NCBI GenBank assembly: GCA_951217055.1
Contig: OX578279.1
Coordinates: 25,446,173-25,510,172 of the forward strand
DNA from: Gerris lacustris
Taxonomy: Eukaryota > Arthropoda > Insecta > Hemiptera > Gerridae
Direction: 5' to 3'
Length of the DNA stretch: 64,000 nucleotides
Shown here: piece by piece, positions 34,262-45,180 of the stretch
How positions within the stretch are numbered: the stretch's first letter is position 1
Layout of the letters: each line of letters opens with the position of its first letter
The notes under the pieces: generated by a model
Told to the model about the DNA's origin: nothing
Database searches by the model: none
What the model saw: the letters and a program-made list of their open reading frames with translations, nothing else
Position numbers and translations under genes: made by a program

Positions 34262-34640
34262 TTGTTTTTTGAACGAAGTTCCTTATGGCACTTTACAGCG
34301 TCTGGAGCCCGGGAGTGAATCCGAAAAAACGACCGCCACAAAACCGATCGTCACGAAATCCACCGATGACGATAACTTGAGTAAATGTTGACCGATTTAG
34401 TTGAAATTTGGTATACATGTTCATTTTACCAATGCCCAGAACGAGTTCATTGGACAACGTTATCCACCCAAGCGTTCGCGCGCAACACTCGCGTAAACGT
34501 AAACTTCAAATATAAAGTTGGAATTTTATGACGGGAAAAAATCTAACTTCACCCATTCATTGAGACAAAAAACTTTTTTTTTTTTAGTAAAACCAACACC
34601 GACACCGCTATTTTGACTATTTTGAGTTAAAGATCGCTAC
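34262..34640 (+). repeat. Dispersed repeat R1, partial with insertion
   Basis: Shares GACGATAACTTGAGTAAATG, TTCATTTTACCAATGCCCAG and ACCAACACCGACACCGCTA-like sequence with 32990-33190. A more GC-rich segment (GCGTTCGCGCGCAACACTCG) is inserted relative to that copy. Confidence 0.6.
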
Positions 34641-36259
34641 AATTAAAGCGGACCAAACCGTTTAAAATAGAGAAAACAACATTTTTACCGATATCTTACG
34701 ACCTAACGTAACGATTTTAATGAAACTTCATTCACATCGTCTAAAGTACAATTGAAAAAGGGCATGGAAAGTTTTAACCTTAGCAGAAGTTTTTGAGTAG
34801 TGAAGTGGTATGTTTTATATTTCTTTTTAAATTGAGTACCGAGTATGTAGGGAACAGGGCTATACTACAACCATACTCATTAACTATAAACTCATCATGA
34901 TTAACTTTTTTCTCAATATTCAATACATATTTATTATAAGACGCTCGCTTCAAAGATAAAAAAAGTTTTTCTTACTTAGTTTCTTAATTTGGCTTAACTA
35001 CGCTAATTACGCTTGTTCTAACTCCGCCATGTGTAAGTAGTTAGCATGTAAGTAGTTAGCATCCTATAGTTAGCATTGTGATTTTATAATTTATATTTAA
35101 TGAAAGGCGTAAGGAAGTTTGTTCCTAACGGTTGCCCCGCGACACCACACGTATTTTTTTAAATTATTTTAATATTGACTGTGAAAATATATTTAAAGCA
35201 GGTATATTATCTTAAAAAGTTTAGTGTACGCAGATGTGTTGAATTTGGGTATAAAAGAATGAAATAAAAAATACCTACATCAGATTTGGTAGCACTCGGT
35301 ATGAATCTGCTTCCTTTTTTTTTTTGGCTGGTTGGGAAATAATCGTAAAGCTCTGAATACCCTTAATGTACACAATGCCCTCGCCCTTGTCTTTATGGCT
35401 GCATTCATTCACATAAGGTCGTAGCTTATAATGCCCTCTAATTGTTACATCGTGAGCTTGGTTTCACGCTCATTACATGTCCTTTACATGTTGCATCTAA
35501 CGCTTTTAGTCGCATAGATTTTGTGCCTTAAAATATCGTGTACACTTGATGAATGCGCTACAATTTTCAGGTATCTTGAACAATAAAAGAATAATAAAAA
35601 TGCAGCCAAAATAGTTTCCATTTTGTTAGTTTAAGAATGAGAGTGATATGTGAATAAACCTTTTAACTGGTGTAAATAATGAAAATTAAATAATTGAATT
35701 AATGGATAGTGGCCAAGGATGTTACGATAAAACTTATTATAAATACAACTTAAAATAAACAAGAGGTAATTGATAATTACAAATAATGCATACATTTCAA
35801 TTGGAATTAACATTAACAATTCATATGTGAATTAATAATTTAAACGTGCATTAACAATTCAAACGTACATTAATATTGTAAGATGTAATAGCAGACTAAT
35901 TTATCATCATGCTTTATATTTTGTCTATTTTTAGTAATAGAATACCTTTAATTTGTTCTTTAGTAATAGAAAATAATTCCAACTATGGTTTCAAATTCCA
36001 CCTAAACTTAGGACTTAGGACCTTCTTTAGGATTATAGCAAATTTTGTTGACTATTTTTTATTTTAAAATCAACATACAGTCGATGTCTAAAGAAAATAA
36101 ATTTTATATTTTTTTTATTTCAAAGTTAAAAGGATTTTGGGTATTTTTCAATAACTTTCTATTTTAACCGTTCCTTAAATTTTGTTATTTAATATGGATT
36201 TGGCTCCACAGGAGTACTAAAGTACTACTAGTAACTATAGGAAGGATGAAATCTTTTTA
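34641..36259. other. No gene seen
   Basis: AT-rich. ACGCTCGCTTCAAAG at 34942 repeats a phrase from the 5.7-kb region. GTAAGTAGTTAGCAT is duplicated at about 35032-35060. No gene is supported. Confidence 0.5.
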
Positions 36260-36715
36260 CTTCCAAGGCGCTATATCCTGGGATTCACCCCCAACATTGG
36301 CTTCCCATTAAAGCCCACTTTGGCTTCTCTGTCAAAGTAAAAAGGTAGTTGGCTGGGAGGCCAAAGTAAAAAAGGGCTATTCACAAGCCTCCATTCTTGT
36401 TTAGCCTTTTTCAGGACTTTGCCAGTTCCTGACTGGCAGATCAGATTTTTGTAGATCTTTTCCTAAGTCCTCAATCCATCGTTTTGGGCGACTCCCTCTT
36501 TTACGCCTCCATTCGCCTCTTATTTAGCCTTTTTCTGCCTGTTCCGACTGGCAGAACAGGTCTTTGTAGATCGTTTTCAAAATCTTCAATCCATTGTTTT
36601 GGCCAACTTCCTCATTTACGAGTTCCAGCTTCCAGCTGGTTGAGACTTAAGAATTTTTATTGTAAGCCATTCTCTTGACATGTCCCCAAACGATCCTAAC
36701 TTTAATATTGTTATG
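36260..36715 (-). pseudogene. LINE reverse-transcriptase ORF, C-terminal remnant (two units)
   Basis: Minus-strand fragments carry the tail motif of LINE-type polyproteins: in the distal unit RKRGSRPKRWIEDLGKDLQK, then NW and, after a frameshift, KQEWRLVNS. In the proximal unit (36510-36715) WGHVKRM is visible, followed by a stop and frame breaks, and then again a sequence equivalent to RPKxxxIEDL (QNNGLKIL in another frame). The two units overlap in content, indicating a duplication or two nested copies. No reverse transcriptase core is recognisable. Confidence 0.65.
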
Positions 36716-37982
36716 AATCGTACTAAATTTTCCCTTTGATTGCCTCGTCGATCTCACTATAATACAGTCGATATCACTTCATAGAAATATTGGTGATATA
36801 GATTAGAGAATAACTTAGGAGGAAATTTTATTGTTTTTTTTATTGTTTAGTGTTTAGTCTTATGTTTTTGACAAAGAATTTAAGCAAGTGTAGGATATAT
36901 TGCAAGGTTTAAATTTATTCAAAATAGTATGACATATTATATATATATATGTGTATTTCTTTTTTTATCAGAAGATTAAAGGATGTTTATCCCAGCATTG
37001 GAAGTAATTTGTTAATCTTCTTAATCCAAAATTGTTCATGAATTGTCATAATTTCTTTTGTGTTATTATATTCAGAAGAATTGTTGTTTGACGCACTAGT
37101 GATTTTTAACACCTGAGTTGATTTTATTAAAACTTTTTACCATGGATATTGGTTTTAGAACTAAGTACTTAATTTTTAAGATATTAATGTTATGTTTTAA
37201 CAATCAGATACAGGTGAACCTGTTTAAGATTTACGGATTTGGAAAATACAATTTTTAGTTTAAACCTAGATTTAATCTCAGTTCACATTAGACGCTTTTT
37301 AAATCAAGATTTAGAATTCTCTGCCCACAAAGTACTTAATCATCGAATGAATTTATAATTTTGAAATGATATTGATATTATATTCAAAGATTGAGAGAAA
37401 GTTAAAAATATCTCATTTCAATGTAGAGAATTGTTCTTAAAATCGTCTCTTTTTTAGGTGAATGTGTACGTAACGTATATACATGCATGTAGAGTGTAGA
37501 GTTAAGATAAAACGCTCAGATATCACATTATAAAACAGACAGTAGATCATATTGTTCTGATAACGACCCCACGTGGAGGGAATAAAATATGTGCTGACGC
37601 TGCCATCTCATGTAATATCACATTATACTGCCTTTCACTTGTTTAGAAGATTTATACATGTTGCACCCTCTGTTTGTCAATATATAAGTGTATTTATCAC
37701 ATAAATGAGACAAATTATAATTGTTTGTAATTACTCTAACGTAAAACCGCAACCAGTTTGATTCCAAAGATATTTTTATCACCTTGAGATGATTTCATTT
37801 GACCAATGGATATTGTTTTAAAACTATTAGTTGATATTTAATACATTAAATCAAACCATCGCCATCTTTACCTGAACGCTATATGAATAGCCTACAGGTA
37901 TTACGTTAGTTTCATTTATATTAAAGTATAAAAGCTTTACGCCTTAATTACACATATATATATACATATATTTAAATACATA
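36716..37982. other. No gene seen; AT-rich
   Basis: No supported feature. Confidence 0.55.
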
Positions 37983-38237
37983 TATTTAAATACTCATAAA
38001 CAGCTTGGGTTTCCGGTGAAATCCGCGTCATGAAGGGGTTGAAATCCGACGTTTCGCTTCCACTACTGGAAGCATCTTCAGGGGTGTGGTGCATCGTGGT
38101 ATTGACTCGAAGCAAACACAGGATGTACTGACGACTGGAGAGAAGAACCCCTTCGTGACGCGGATTTCACCGGAAACCCAAGCTGTTTATGACGAATCTA
38201 CCCGCGGAAGCCTACGGACCAAGTTATTTAAATACTC
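37983..38237 (-). mobile_element. Short PLE-like insertion with ribozyme core and 13-bp TSD
   Basis: TATTTAAATACTC flanks the insert at 37983-37995 and 38225-38237. The 229-bp insert, read on the minus strand, contains CTGAAGA (38075-38081), T, a perfect 7-bp stem GCTTCCA/TGGAAGC, then GAAACGTCGG (38047-38056). Long inverted arms (TCATAAACAGCTTGGGTTTC and its mirror near 38172-38192; TTCACCGGAAACCC) enclose it. Variable-length TSD plus a hammerhead-like core fits retroposition of a ribozyme-bearing PLE-derived RNA. Relatives: 42300-42415 and 61590-61830. Confidence 0.65.
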
Positions 38238-39359
38238 TTCAATAGCATGACCAATCATGCCATTGATTAACTAATTTGTGTTTTGTAAACAGAAAAACTA
38301 TTCGATGCAGTTAAAAAATTATTCCCTAATCAATTTTCTTTTATTCTCTACGTTGTTTTTTATCTTTAAAGTTGACTTGATTTGCTGCCTAGTGTTTTTT
38401 AAATTTAAGATTGCTCAGTCCCAGCTGAAGGACCCTACCAACTGTTCAAAAATAATCTCAACAGATAAATATTTCTAAGCCTTTAAATTTATTTTAAGAA
38501 TATAACATATATGTATGTTAATTATTTTAGTAATAGTAAATTATAGATACTATCAAAATCAGTGTATTTGTGAATTTTCATAACTGGCCAATATATAATT
38601 TTTACTCTCTTTATTTAGTATTTTAACGATTTTAATCTTGGATAATTTGTATAAATAACAAGAGTTAAAAGAATATCAAAAGCAAAATGGGCTTCATTTT
38701 TATTTGTATATTAAATTTATTAGCCACATGATCTTCCACTACTTCAACACTAATCCATAATCCACCTAAAATATTTTAAAAAAGTCAAAATTATCTGGCG
38801 TTGTTATATGAGAAACTTGGCAGAGTTCGACCCATTAGAAAAGATTAGTGTAGAATTTTAGATGATTATATAAATAAATGGTTAGATAAAATACCTTGAT
38901 AGTAGGTGTGAAGGCTTTAATACATTCCAATTTTTTTTTTGTTTCTATTTTACCTAGTTTGAAAATACTAAAATATCAGATCATTTAACATCGAGGCTGA
39001 ACCAACAACCACAGTTTCTGCACAAAGAGAACTTTTTGGACGAAAACTACTGTTCATATTTTTGTATATTTACAATTTAAATAGCTTTATAGGTATTTTT
39101 AAATATTTTTATAAATGTTTTAATCGACCCAATTTGACATCAATTTTGTTATTGCTAAACGAATTGAAACTCGTTATTCTATCTCTATATCAATTTGTTT
39201 GACGATCGGACCTTCAATTTGTTTACCTACTAACATACTTTTGTTCGTGATGTTTTGGCCTTTGTTTCCTGAAAGGCTCTCTTGATTCTCTTGATCCTCT
39301 TGACTCCTCTTGAGCATACTAGTTATTAAGGCTTTAGGTATTTGTTATTTGGAGATATA
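38238..39359. other. No gene seen; AT-rich
   Basis: No supported feature. Confidence 0.55.
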
Positions 39360-39424
39360 AGGGTAAGGGAGGTCATTAGTGATCGTATTAAGTGCGGTGG
39401 GACCTCTTTAGTGCTGCGCAGTAT

Positions 39425-39520
39425 AGCAGAGTAAATGCCTTTCCTATCAATAAAGTTAAACAGCATTGGGCGTGGTCACAACTTAGAATAGTGACCACAG
39501 ATCCCATCCCGGGGGGAGGT
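39425..39520 (+). pseudogene. 5S rRNA-like sequence (5S-derived SINE or pseudogene)
   Basis: AAAGTTAAACAGCATTGGGC then GTGGTCACAACTTAGA and GTGACCAC follow the order of the 5S rRNA internal promoter and its 3' half (compare the known 5S pattern AAATTAAGCAGC..GGGCGCGGTTAGTACTTAGATGGGGGACC). The preceding TATCAATAA matches the ATCACCGAA position. The 5' third of 5S is poorly matched and the 3' end is replaced by the G-rich tract. It is not a functional 5S gene. Arthropod repeats with such a 5S-like block are common. The pair GTGGTCAC/GTGACCAC forms an 8-bp hairpin. Confidence 0.55.
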
Positions 39521-39553
39521 ATGGGACTCGGGGGGGCTTCGAGGGGGGGGGGC
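39510..39553 (+). repeat. G-rich tract, G-quadruplex candidate
   Basis: Four runs of three or more G (including runs of 7 and about 10) occur within 44 bp. It directly follows the 5S-like block. Confidence 0.7.
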
Positions 39554-39639
39554 AATTGGAGAATTAAACTGACTGATTACAGACACACGCACACACAGAC
39601 AGATAGATTGAGATCCAGCTAAAAACCACAAATCGTCAT

Positions 39640-41088
39640 CCCATATTATATCTAGAATATAATATTGTATTAGATACTATTAAACCTGATCATGTAATAT
39701 AGTAGAGTGTATACTTTAAGCAATGTATAATAGTACTACTATACAACGGCATTATCAGTTTTGCGAGTTTTCATGACAATTTGAGTGGTTTTAGCTGATT
39801 GACTGTCTGGTAGCGCATTATAACTCACAAAGTTTAGCTAAATTGTTGAAACTTGGCTCAAAAATTAGTCTTTGCATGCAGTTGTATACTAGTTACATGC
39901 AGATTGCGCTGAAATTTGCTACAATTATACCTCTTTATAAGGCAAACATTTCTAATGAATTCCGTTTTGATAATATTCGTATGCCATTTTAAAAATATCG
40001 ACTTTAAAACTGTGAAAATTTACCGCTAACAAATTTCGGAACTAATTCGCCGATTTAGCTGAAATTCGCACCAATCATACCTTACTATAAGATAAATAAG
40101 TCCTCTCTATAAAATCTTAATATCAGCCGCCATCTTTGAATTATTTGGTAAGGAAAAGTTCCGATTTTGCGTTGTATGTATGTATGTTAATAAATTTGTT
40201 CGCAAAAAAAGTTAATGAAGAATATTGTATAAAATAGTATGCCACATTTTTATCCTATAATTATAATGTATGATTTAAATTTAAACATTTGTTCCTTTTC
40301 AACAAGTTAAATCAAATAAATGATTTATAATGTCGACGGAATAAAACTTTTATTCATAATAGCCTTTTTTTTAAATCAGTCAACCAAAGGTAGATAATTT
40401 AGTGAAGGATTTTTATATAAAAACCGCAATGTGGTTTTTCAGTAAGGATTAGCATTTTAACCACAAAGGAAAAGTAAGGATAAAACATTTTACTCCCCCA
40501 AAGCTTTTTCCCTATTCCTTTTTCTCGTAGAAATGGAAAATATAAATCAACAGAAAAAGCTCTATAAAGTTATAACATCAAGTAGGTCACGTGAATTAAA
40601 TTTATAATTCGAAAAACTTACTTCTTTTATATTTGTATTATATTTTCCTCTTTAACTTTTTGCTGTCTAATAAATTTAATGTCGTATCTAATATTAAAGT
40701 TATAAAATAAAGAAATAAAAAATTAACACCTCAATATTAATAACTTCTAATGCTTAATTACAAGATATTATTAACTTATTTACCACCTTCTATTAATTAA
40801 TATCATTTATGTTAAAATATGCTTTTAAAATATACGAGTATATGAGATACTTTTCAAAAAGTTGAAAACTATGAAAAGCACGTTGATTTTAAATTTTGTA
40901 AATTAATCAAAATTTTCATGCATGTAAAAACTTTTCTAATTAAAATGTATAGTTTTGTATTCATTTTTAAATTATTCTGAATAAAAAAAAAAATTAATTA
41001 GTAAATAATATTTATAAGGATTAATATTCTAGTTATATTATACCGAGTTGAACAATAATTGGCACTTTAGATTAGCTTGTTGTATAGA
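39640..41088. other. No gene seen; an old repeat with internal units at 39800-40160
   Basis: TTAGCTAAATTGTTGAAACT, GCTGAAATTTGCTACAATTA and GCTGAAATTCGCACCAATCA are serial related phrases about 130-150 bp apart. They resemble the body of a dispersed element with unknown ends. 40160-41088 is AT-rich without features. Confidence 0.5.
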
Positions 41089-41312
41089 TTAGATTGTTAC
41101 TCCCCTCTGTTTTTTTATAAGGGGAGTAACAGTCTAAAGAAGGTGTACGGAATGTTCTTCTTTAGACTGTTACTCCCCTTTCAAAACTGAAGTGTGATAT
41201 TCCTTCGTCCCAAAGTACATTGGACTAAACATCTATTTGTCTTAATAGTTATTAATTCAAAGTCACTTATATTCTATAAATACATCGGGGAGTAACAATC
41301 TAAAGAAGTACC
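41089..41312. repeat. Four alternating copies of a 22-bp motif
   Basis: The motif CTTCTTTAGACTGTTACTCC (plus CC) or its mirror occurs four times: near 41089-41107 (+, diverged), 41119-41142 (-), 41149-41175 (+) and 41288-41311 (-). Neighbouring copies pair to give nested hairpins. The GGGGAGTAACAATCTAAAGA end at 41288 mirrors the first copy, so the whole block of about 224 bp could be one MITE whose end was duplicated. Confidence 0.8.
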
Positions 41313-41407
41313 CAATAATTTATTTTTTGAACTGTCATCACTGCCGGAAGTAGGAAGAGAAAAACTCTTTAATAAAGTCTCTTCAGTTACAAATATCTGG
41401 CGGGGTT

Positions 41408-41757
41408 TTAGGTTTCTGTACGAAGTACGAAAAGAAACCTTATATAACAGCTCTACGTCTGTCTGTTGGCATGCTTCAATTCATAAACTACTAGTATTCA
41501 ATTCATAAATAGCTAGGAACATGAAATTCGGCACACAGGTGCATCTCGGCATTAGTGATAACTGTACACTTTTCGGAGTTTTCACACTTAATATTTCCAA
41601 GATGGCGGCCAATATGGCTGGCGACTAAAAAAAGTTTTTAGTCACCGTGACATGTTATACATCAATTTGAAGGTCTTGAAGTGCAGAAAAAGAATATGCA
41701 ACTACTAAAAATTTTACACTTAATAATTTTAACTTAATCGTACAGAAACTGGCGATC
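41408..41757. mobile_element. Terminal-hairpin MITE, about 350 bp
   Basis: The left end GGTTTCTGTACGA is mirrored by TCGTACAGAAACT near 41745. A second mirrored piece (AAAAGAAACCTTA) lies just inside the left end. The same architecture is seen at 19168-19859 and 23873-24532, including an ACGTCTGTCTGT stretch. No ORF. Confidence 0.6.
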
Positions 41758-42299
41758 ATCGCCTCACGTACTTACGTGAAGTGCGCCCTACTTGTTTCAT
41801 CATGTTCCAATGCTGATGATATTAAGAAGGCTGAAATTTAATCTTTCCCTTATCACGTATTTGGTGGAGAGGTGTTTTATTTTTGTTTTACTTGTATTAA
41901 CTCCAAGATGTCTCAAGCTCATTTCTTTAGTACAATTTTAATTTCTTTCCTCATTAATAAAAATAAACTTAAATCAAATATTATTTAAATTTATTTGTTG
42001 CTGTTTTAATTAAAATATTCATAAGACGTACGACTTATATCAGAAATTAAAGTATCATTTTAGATTAGTATAATATAATTATACAAATTATTTCTTCATG
42101 AAATATATATATTTATTTAGTTTTCAAAGCAGCTTTCGGACTCAATTTAAGTAAACAAGCACCAGATTTTGAACGAGAGTCAAATACAAAAAGGAAAATT
42201 AAAATAATAATAATAGCATCAATATTTTTTAAAAAAATAAACATAAATTATATTAATGCAGTTTTGTTTTGAATTTAACAATTTTCAAAGATATCTTGT
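41758..42299. other. No gene seen; AT-rich
   Basis: A CAAAGCAGCTTTC phrase at about 42126 matches the 3' tail of the 31-kb retroinsertion and may be a scrap of that family. Confidence 0.5.
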
Positions 42300-42415
42300 G
42301 TAGGCCTCCATGGGTTGTTTAATGAATAACTTGCTTTTCTGTTAAAATCTGTGCCACGAAGAGTTTGTAGTCCAATGTGTCGCTTCTACTATTGGAAGCA
42401 TCATTCTCATCAAAT
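42300..42415 (-). repeat. Degenerate copy of the 38-kb PLE-like family
   Basis: Aligns with 37985-38090: GTAGGCCTCCATGGGTTG against GTAGGCTTCCGCGGGTAG, then TCGCTTCTACTATTGGAAGC against TCGCTTCCACTACTGGAAGC. The GAAACGTC and CTGAAGA boxes are both mutated. Confidence 0.6.
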
Positions 42416-42898
42416 GTTTAAAGATTTGTTTTATTTAACTATGTATAAGTTTTATATATATTTTTACACATTTCTATTTATAATGAGTATTTATTTATTC
42501 ATTTTTTTGTTATACTATAAATCAAGAAAAAACATATCCATTACATCTGTAGGTGTAACCCTGTGGAATAATATTTTTTCGCGTCATTTGAGTATCTGAA
42601 TAGAGATCTGTTTTTAGGTTTTAAAACAACACTCTAATATCCATTATTATCAGGTATATAGAGTCTCGTATTACTTGACAAGGGCTTCTGACAAATAATA
42701 ATGCAAATTATACCAAGATAAAAATTAATAGATGAAACGTGATAGTATTTATTTCATTCTTCAAACCACATGAATAGAAAATAAAAATGTAATAAGAATG
42801 ACAAAAGGAAAAAGGACAATTTATTTGAAATAAATAGACATAAAGAATAATTTAACTCTTTCATTTCCTTTCTATATTTACAATATATTTTATATGTA
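42416..42898. other. No gene seen; AT-rich
   Basis: No supported feature. Confidence 0.55.
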
Positions 42899-43665
42899 CA
42901 GAGTGTCCCAGCTAATATGGAATAGCGAAATATCTCCGGAACCTTGATAGATAGAAAAGATGCGGGTTTCAGGGTTCGATAATGGGTGTAAATGCGCTTA
43001 CAGAACAAATGCTGAACATTTTCTGTGTTCAGCAAAAGTGTATGCAGATTACATAATAGAAAAAAGTGAATACGAAGCCATATTTTGTTTACTAGATTTG
43101 GATTCTATGGCTACAAATAAGAATTTTTTACTCTTGGAAATATTTCGCTCCGAACATTAGTTTGCCGTCTAGAGAGCACTGAACCTGCTAAAATTGAAAC
43201 TTTAAATCCATTTTACAGCTAAACTAATGGATTAAGATACAAACACTTCTTATTTTTTGCCGTAAAATCCAAATCCATTCTTAAAAACATGCATCATTGG
43301 TATTTTTCACGTTTTGAGCCCTGCTGAACAATTTGATTGGCGAAAAAAACAGTTACAAATAAGGTATGTATTTTACGGCAAAAAATAACAACTTTTTGTA
43401 TCTTGATTTTTTTTCCTAAATCCATTAGTTTAGCTGTAGAAATTAGAATTGTAGAATTCAAATCCAGTCTAAAAAATATGACTTCCTATTCATTTTTTTT
43501 CTATTATGTAAACAGCACACACTGCTGAACAAAGAAAATGTTCAGCATTTGTTCTGGAAGCGTATTTATAGCCATTATAGAACCCTGAAAACTGCTTCTT
43601 TCTATCTATCATGGTTCCGAAGATATTTCGCTGTTCCATATTAGCTGAGACACCCTCTAAATATT
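42899..43665. mobile_element. 767-bp foldback element
   Basis: The left end AGAGTGTCCCAGCTAATATG is mirrored at the right end (CATATTAGCTGAGACACCCT). Matching continues inward in both arms (ATAGCGAAATATCT; GAACAAATGCTGAACATTTT; TTACAGCTAAACTAATGGAT; TTTTTTGCCGTAAAAT) to a centre near 43310-43340. The left arm has an extra piece around 43060-43170. No TSD longer than 2-3 bp and no transposase. Predicted short frames on either strand are unrecognised. Confidence 0.85.
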
Positions 43666-44925
43666 TCAATTATTGAAGAAAAGTCACTCTACCTAAAACC
43701 TCCCGCTTGTTCTTAAATGAAGTACCCAAAAATTATAATTTTCTAAAATCGTACAAGAGGAAACCGCTCCAAATTTAGAGTATTCAAGAAAAACATTATT
43801 CTTTATATTTTTTAAATACTATTATAAATTTATTTTTTGCATACAAATTTTGAAAATCGAATCAAAAATTCCTATATAGAATCTTAATAATTTATTTTTA
43901 GTTTATACATTTTATCATTTTTATCTAGTTATACATATTATGTACGTCCTTAAATATTTTTTTAGTAAACGTCTACAAACCGTATCTGCTAAAGTAAACG
44001 TAATAAAAAAAAAAAAAAATCCTTGTAGTGATAATGAATGTAATTTTAATTGCTATGCACATAATGCCTATGAATTAATATAATAAATTATTAACTGATT
44101 CCATAATAAGTTATAATGATTCCTTCAAATCAGTCTAACGTAAATTGTATACATGAAAATTTAAATATTATAGAGTTTATACAATATTCAGCTAAAGAAA
44201 TTCTCAGTGAAATGAAGAATTTATAAATATTTAATTTAAAAGACATTCTATTCATTTAGATTTAATTGAGAGGTAAATATGTATGCTTGAAAAAGAGAGA
44301 GTAAATTAAGAGGTGGATCTCGAATTCAAAACAAGTACAAAGATTAACTCATTGAATTAAGTCATAATTTAATGTTATGTTTTACTTTGGTGCTATGAGG
44401 AGATTGAAATGCGGTTATTTGTGGTTAAATTAATTTATTAATATTCCCCATTTAAAATATACAGCCTTGTTAAATATCTCGCAGTATAAAGATATAAAAA
44501 CATTTTAACATGAGTTAAACATTTAAAAACAATGTGAACAAAGTATATCATATATTTATTGACTAGTTGAAATTTTAAATTTAAAGTTTCTAGTTACTTT
44601 AATATATCTTAAATGAAATTCTTCTACCTTCCTCCAAAATCGATAATGGCTGATTTAGTGAAAATCGACTTAAGTTTTCAATTTCATGAAAACGATTTAT
44701 TTGTTGAACAAGTATTTGTTCAATAAAGTTGATTGTCTTATTTGTTTTAGATACTTTATAGTTAGGTCTCACATTACAAGTTTTCAAGTTATTGTTTAAG
44801 ATTATTGTTTGGTTTAGTATCTATGTAACTAACTAACTCAGTGACTTAACAGCCCGTGAAGGGTCTAGACCTACCGAAGAGCTTATACAACTATTTATAT
44901 AATAGATGACACGGGGTTAGTATGT
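43666..44925. other. No gene seen; AT-rich
   Basis: No supported feature. Confidence 0.55.
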
Positions 44926-45049
44926 TGCTCCATAAGCTGTATAAGCCTTGTAATTGGCATTCGCAACCAGTTAGTCAACGCTCCTTATATGATGTGATGA
45001 CTAACTGGTTGCGAATGCCAATTATAAGGCTTATACAGCTAATGGAGCA
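44926..45049. repeat. Near-perfect hairpin, about 52-bp arms
   Basis: TGCTCCATAAGCTGTATAAG and CATTCGCAACCAGTTAGTCA on the left are mirrored at the right with only a few differences, around a 20-bp loop. The high identity of the arms suggests a young insertion or active gene conversion. Confidence 0.88.
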
Positions 45050-45099
45050 GCACAGTAGCTATTCATTTATACAGCGATGCATGGGGGAACTGAACACAA

Positions 45100-45170
45100 A
45101 GCGGGGGGGGGGGATTGAACCCAGATCTGCGATCGCCCATCTAAATGGTGGCCGCGCCCGACGTTGCTTT
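45100..45170 (-). repeat. tRNA-like promoter remnant (possible SINE head)
   Basis: On the minus strand GGCCACCATTTAGATGGGC resembles box A, and GGGTTCAATCCCC is a perfect box B, followed by an 11-base G/C homopolymer. The distance between the boxes is too short for an anticodon arm, so it is not a tRNA gene. Confidence 0.35.
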
Positions 45171-45180
45171 ACCTTATTTT

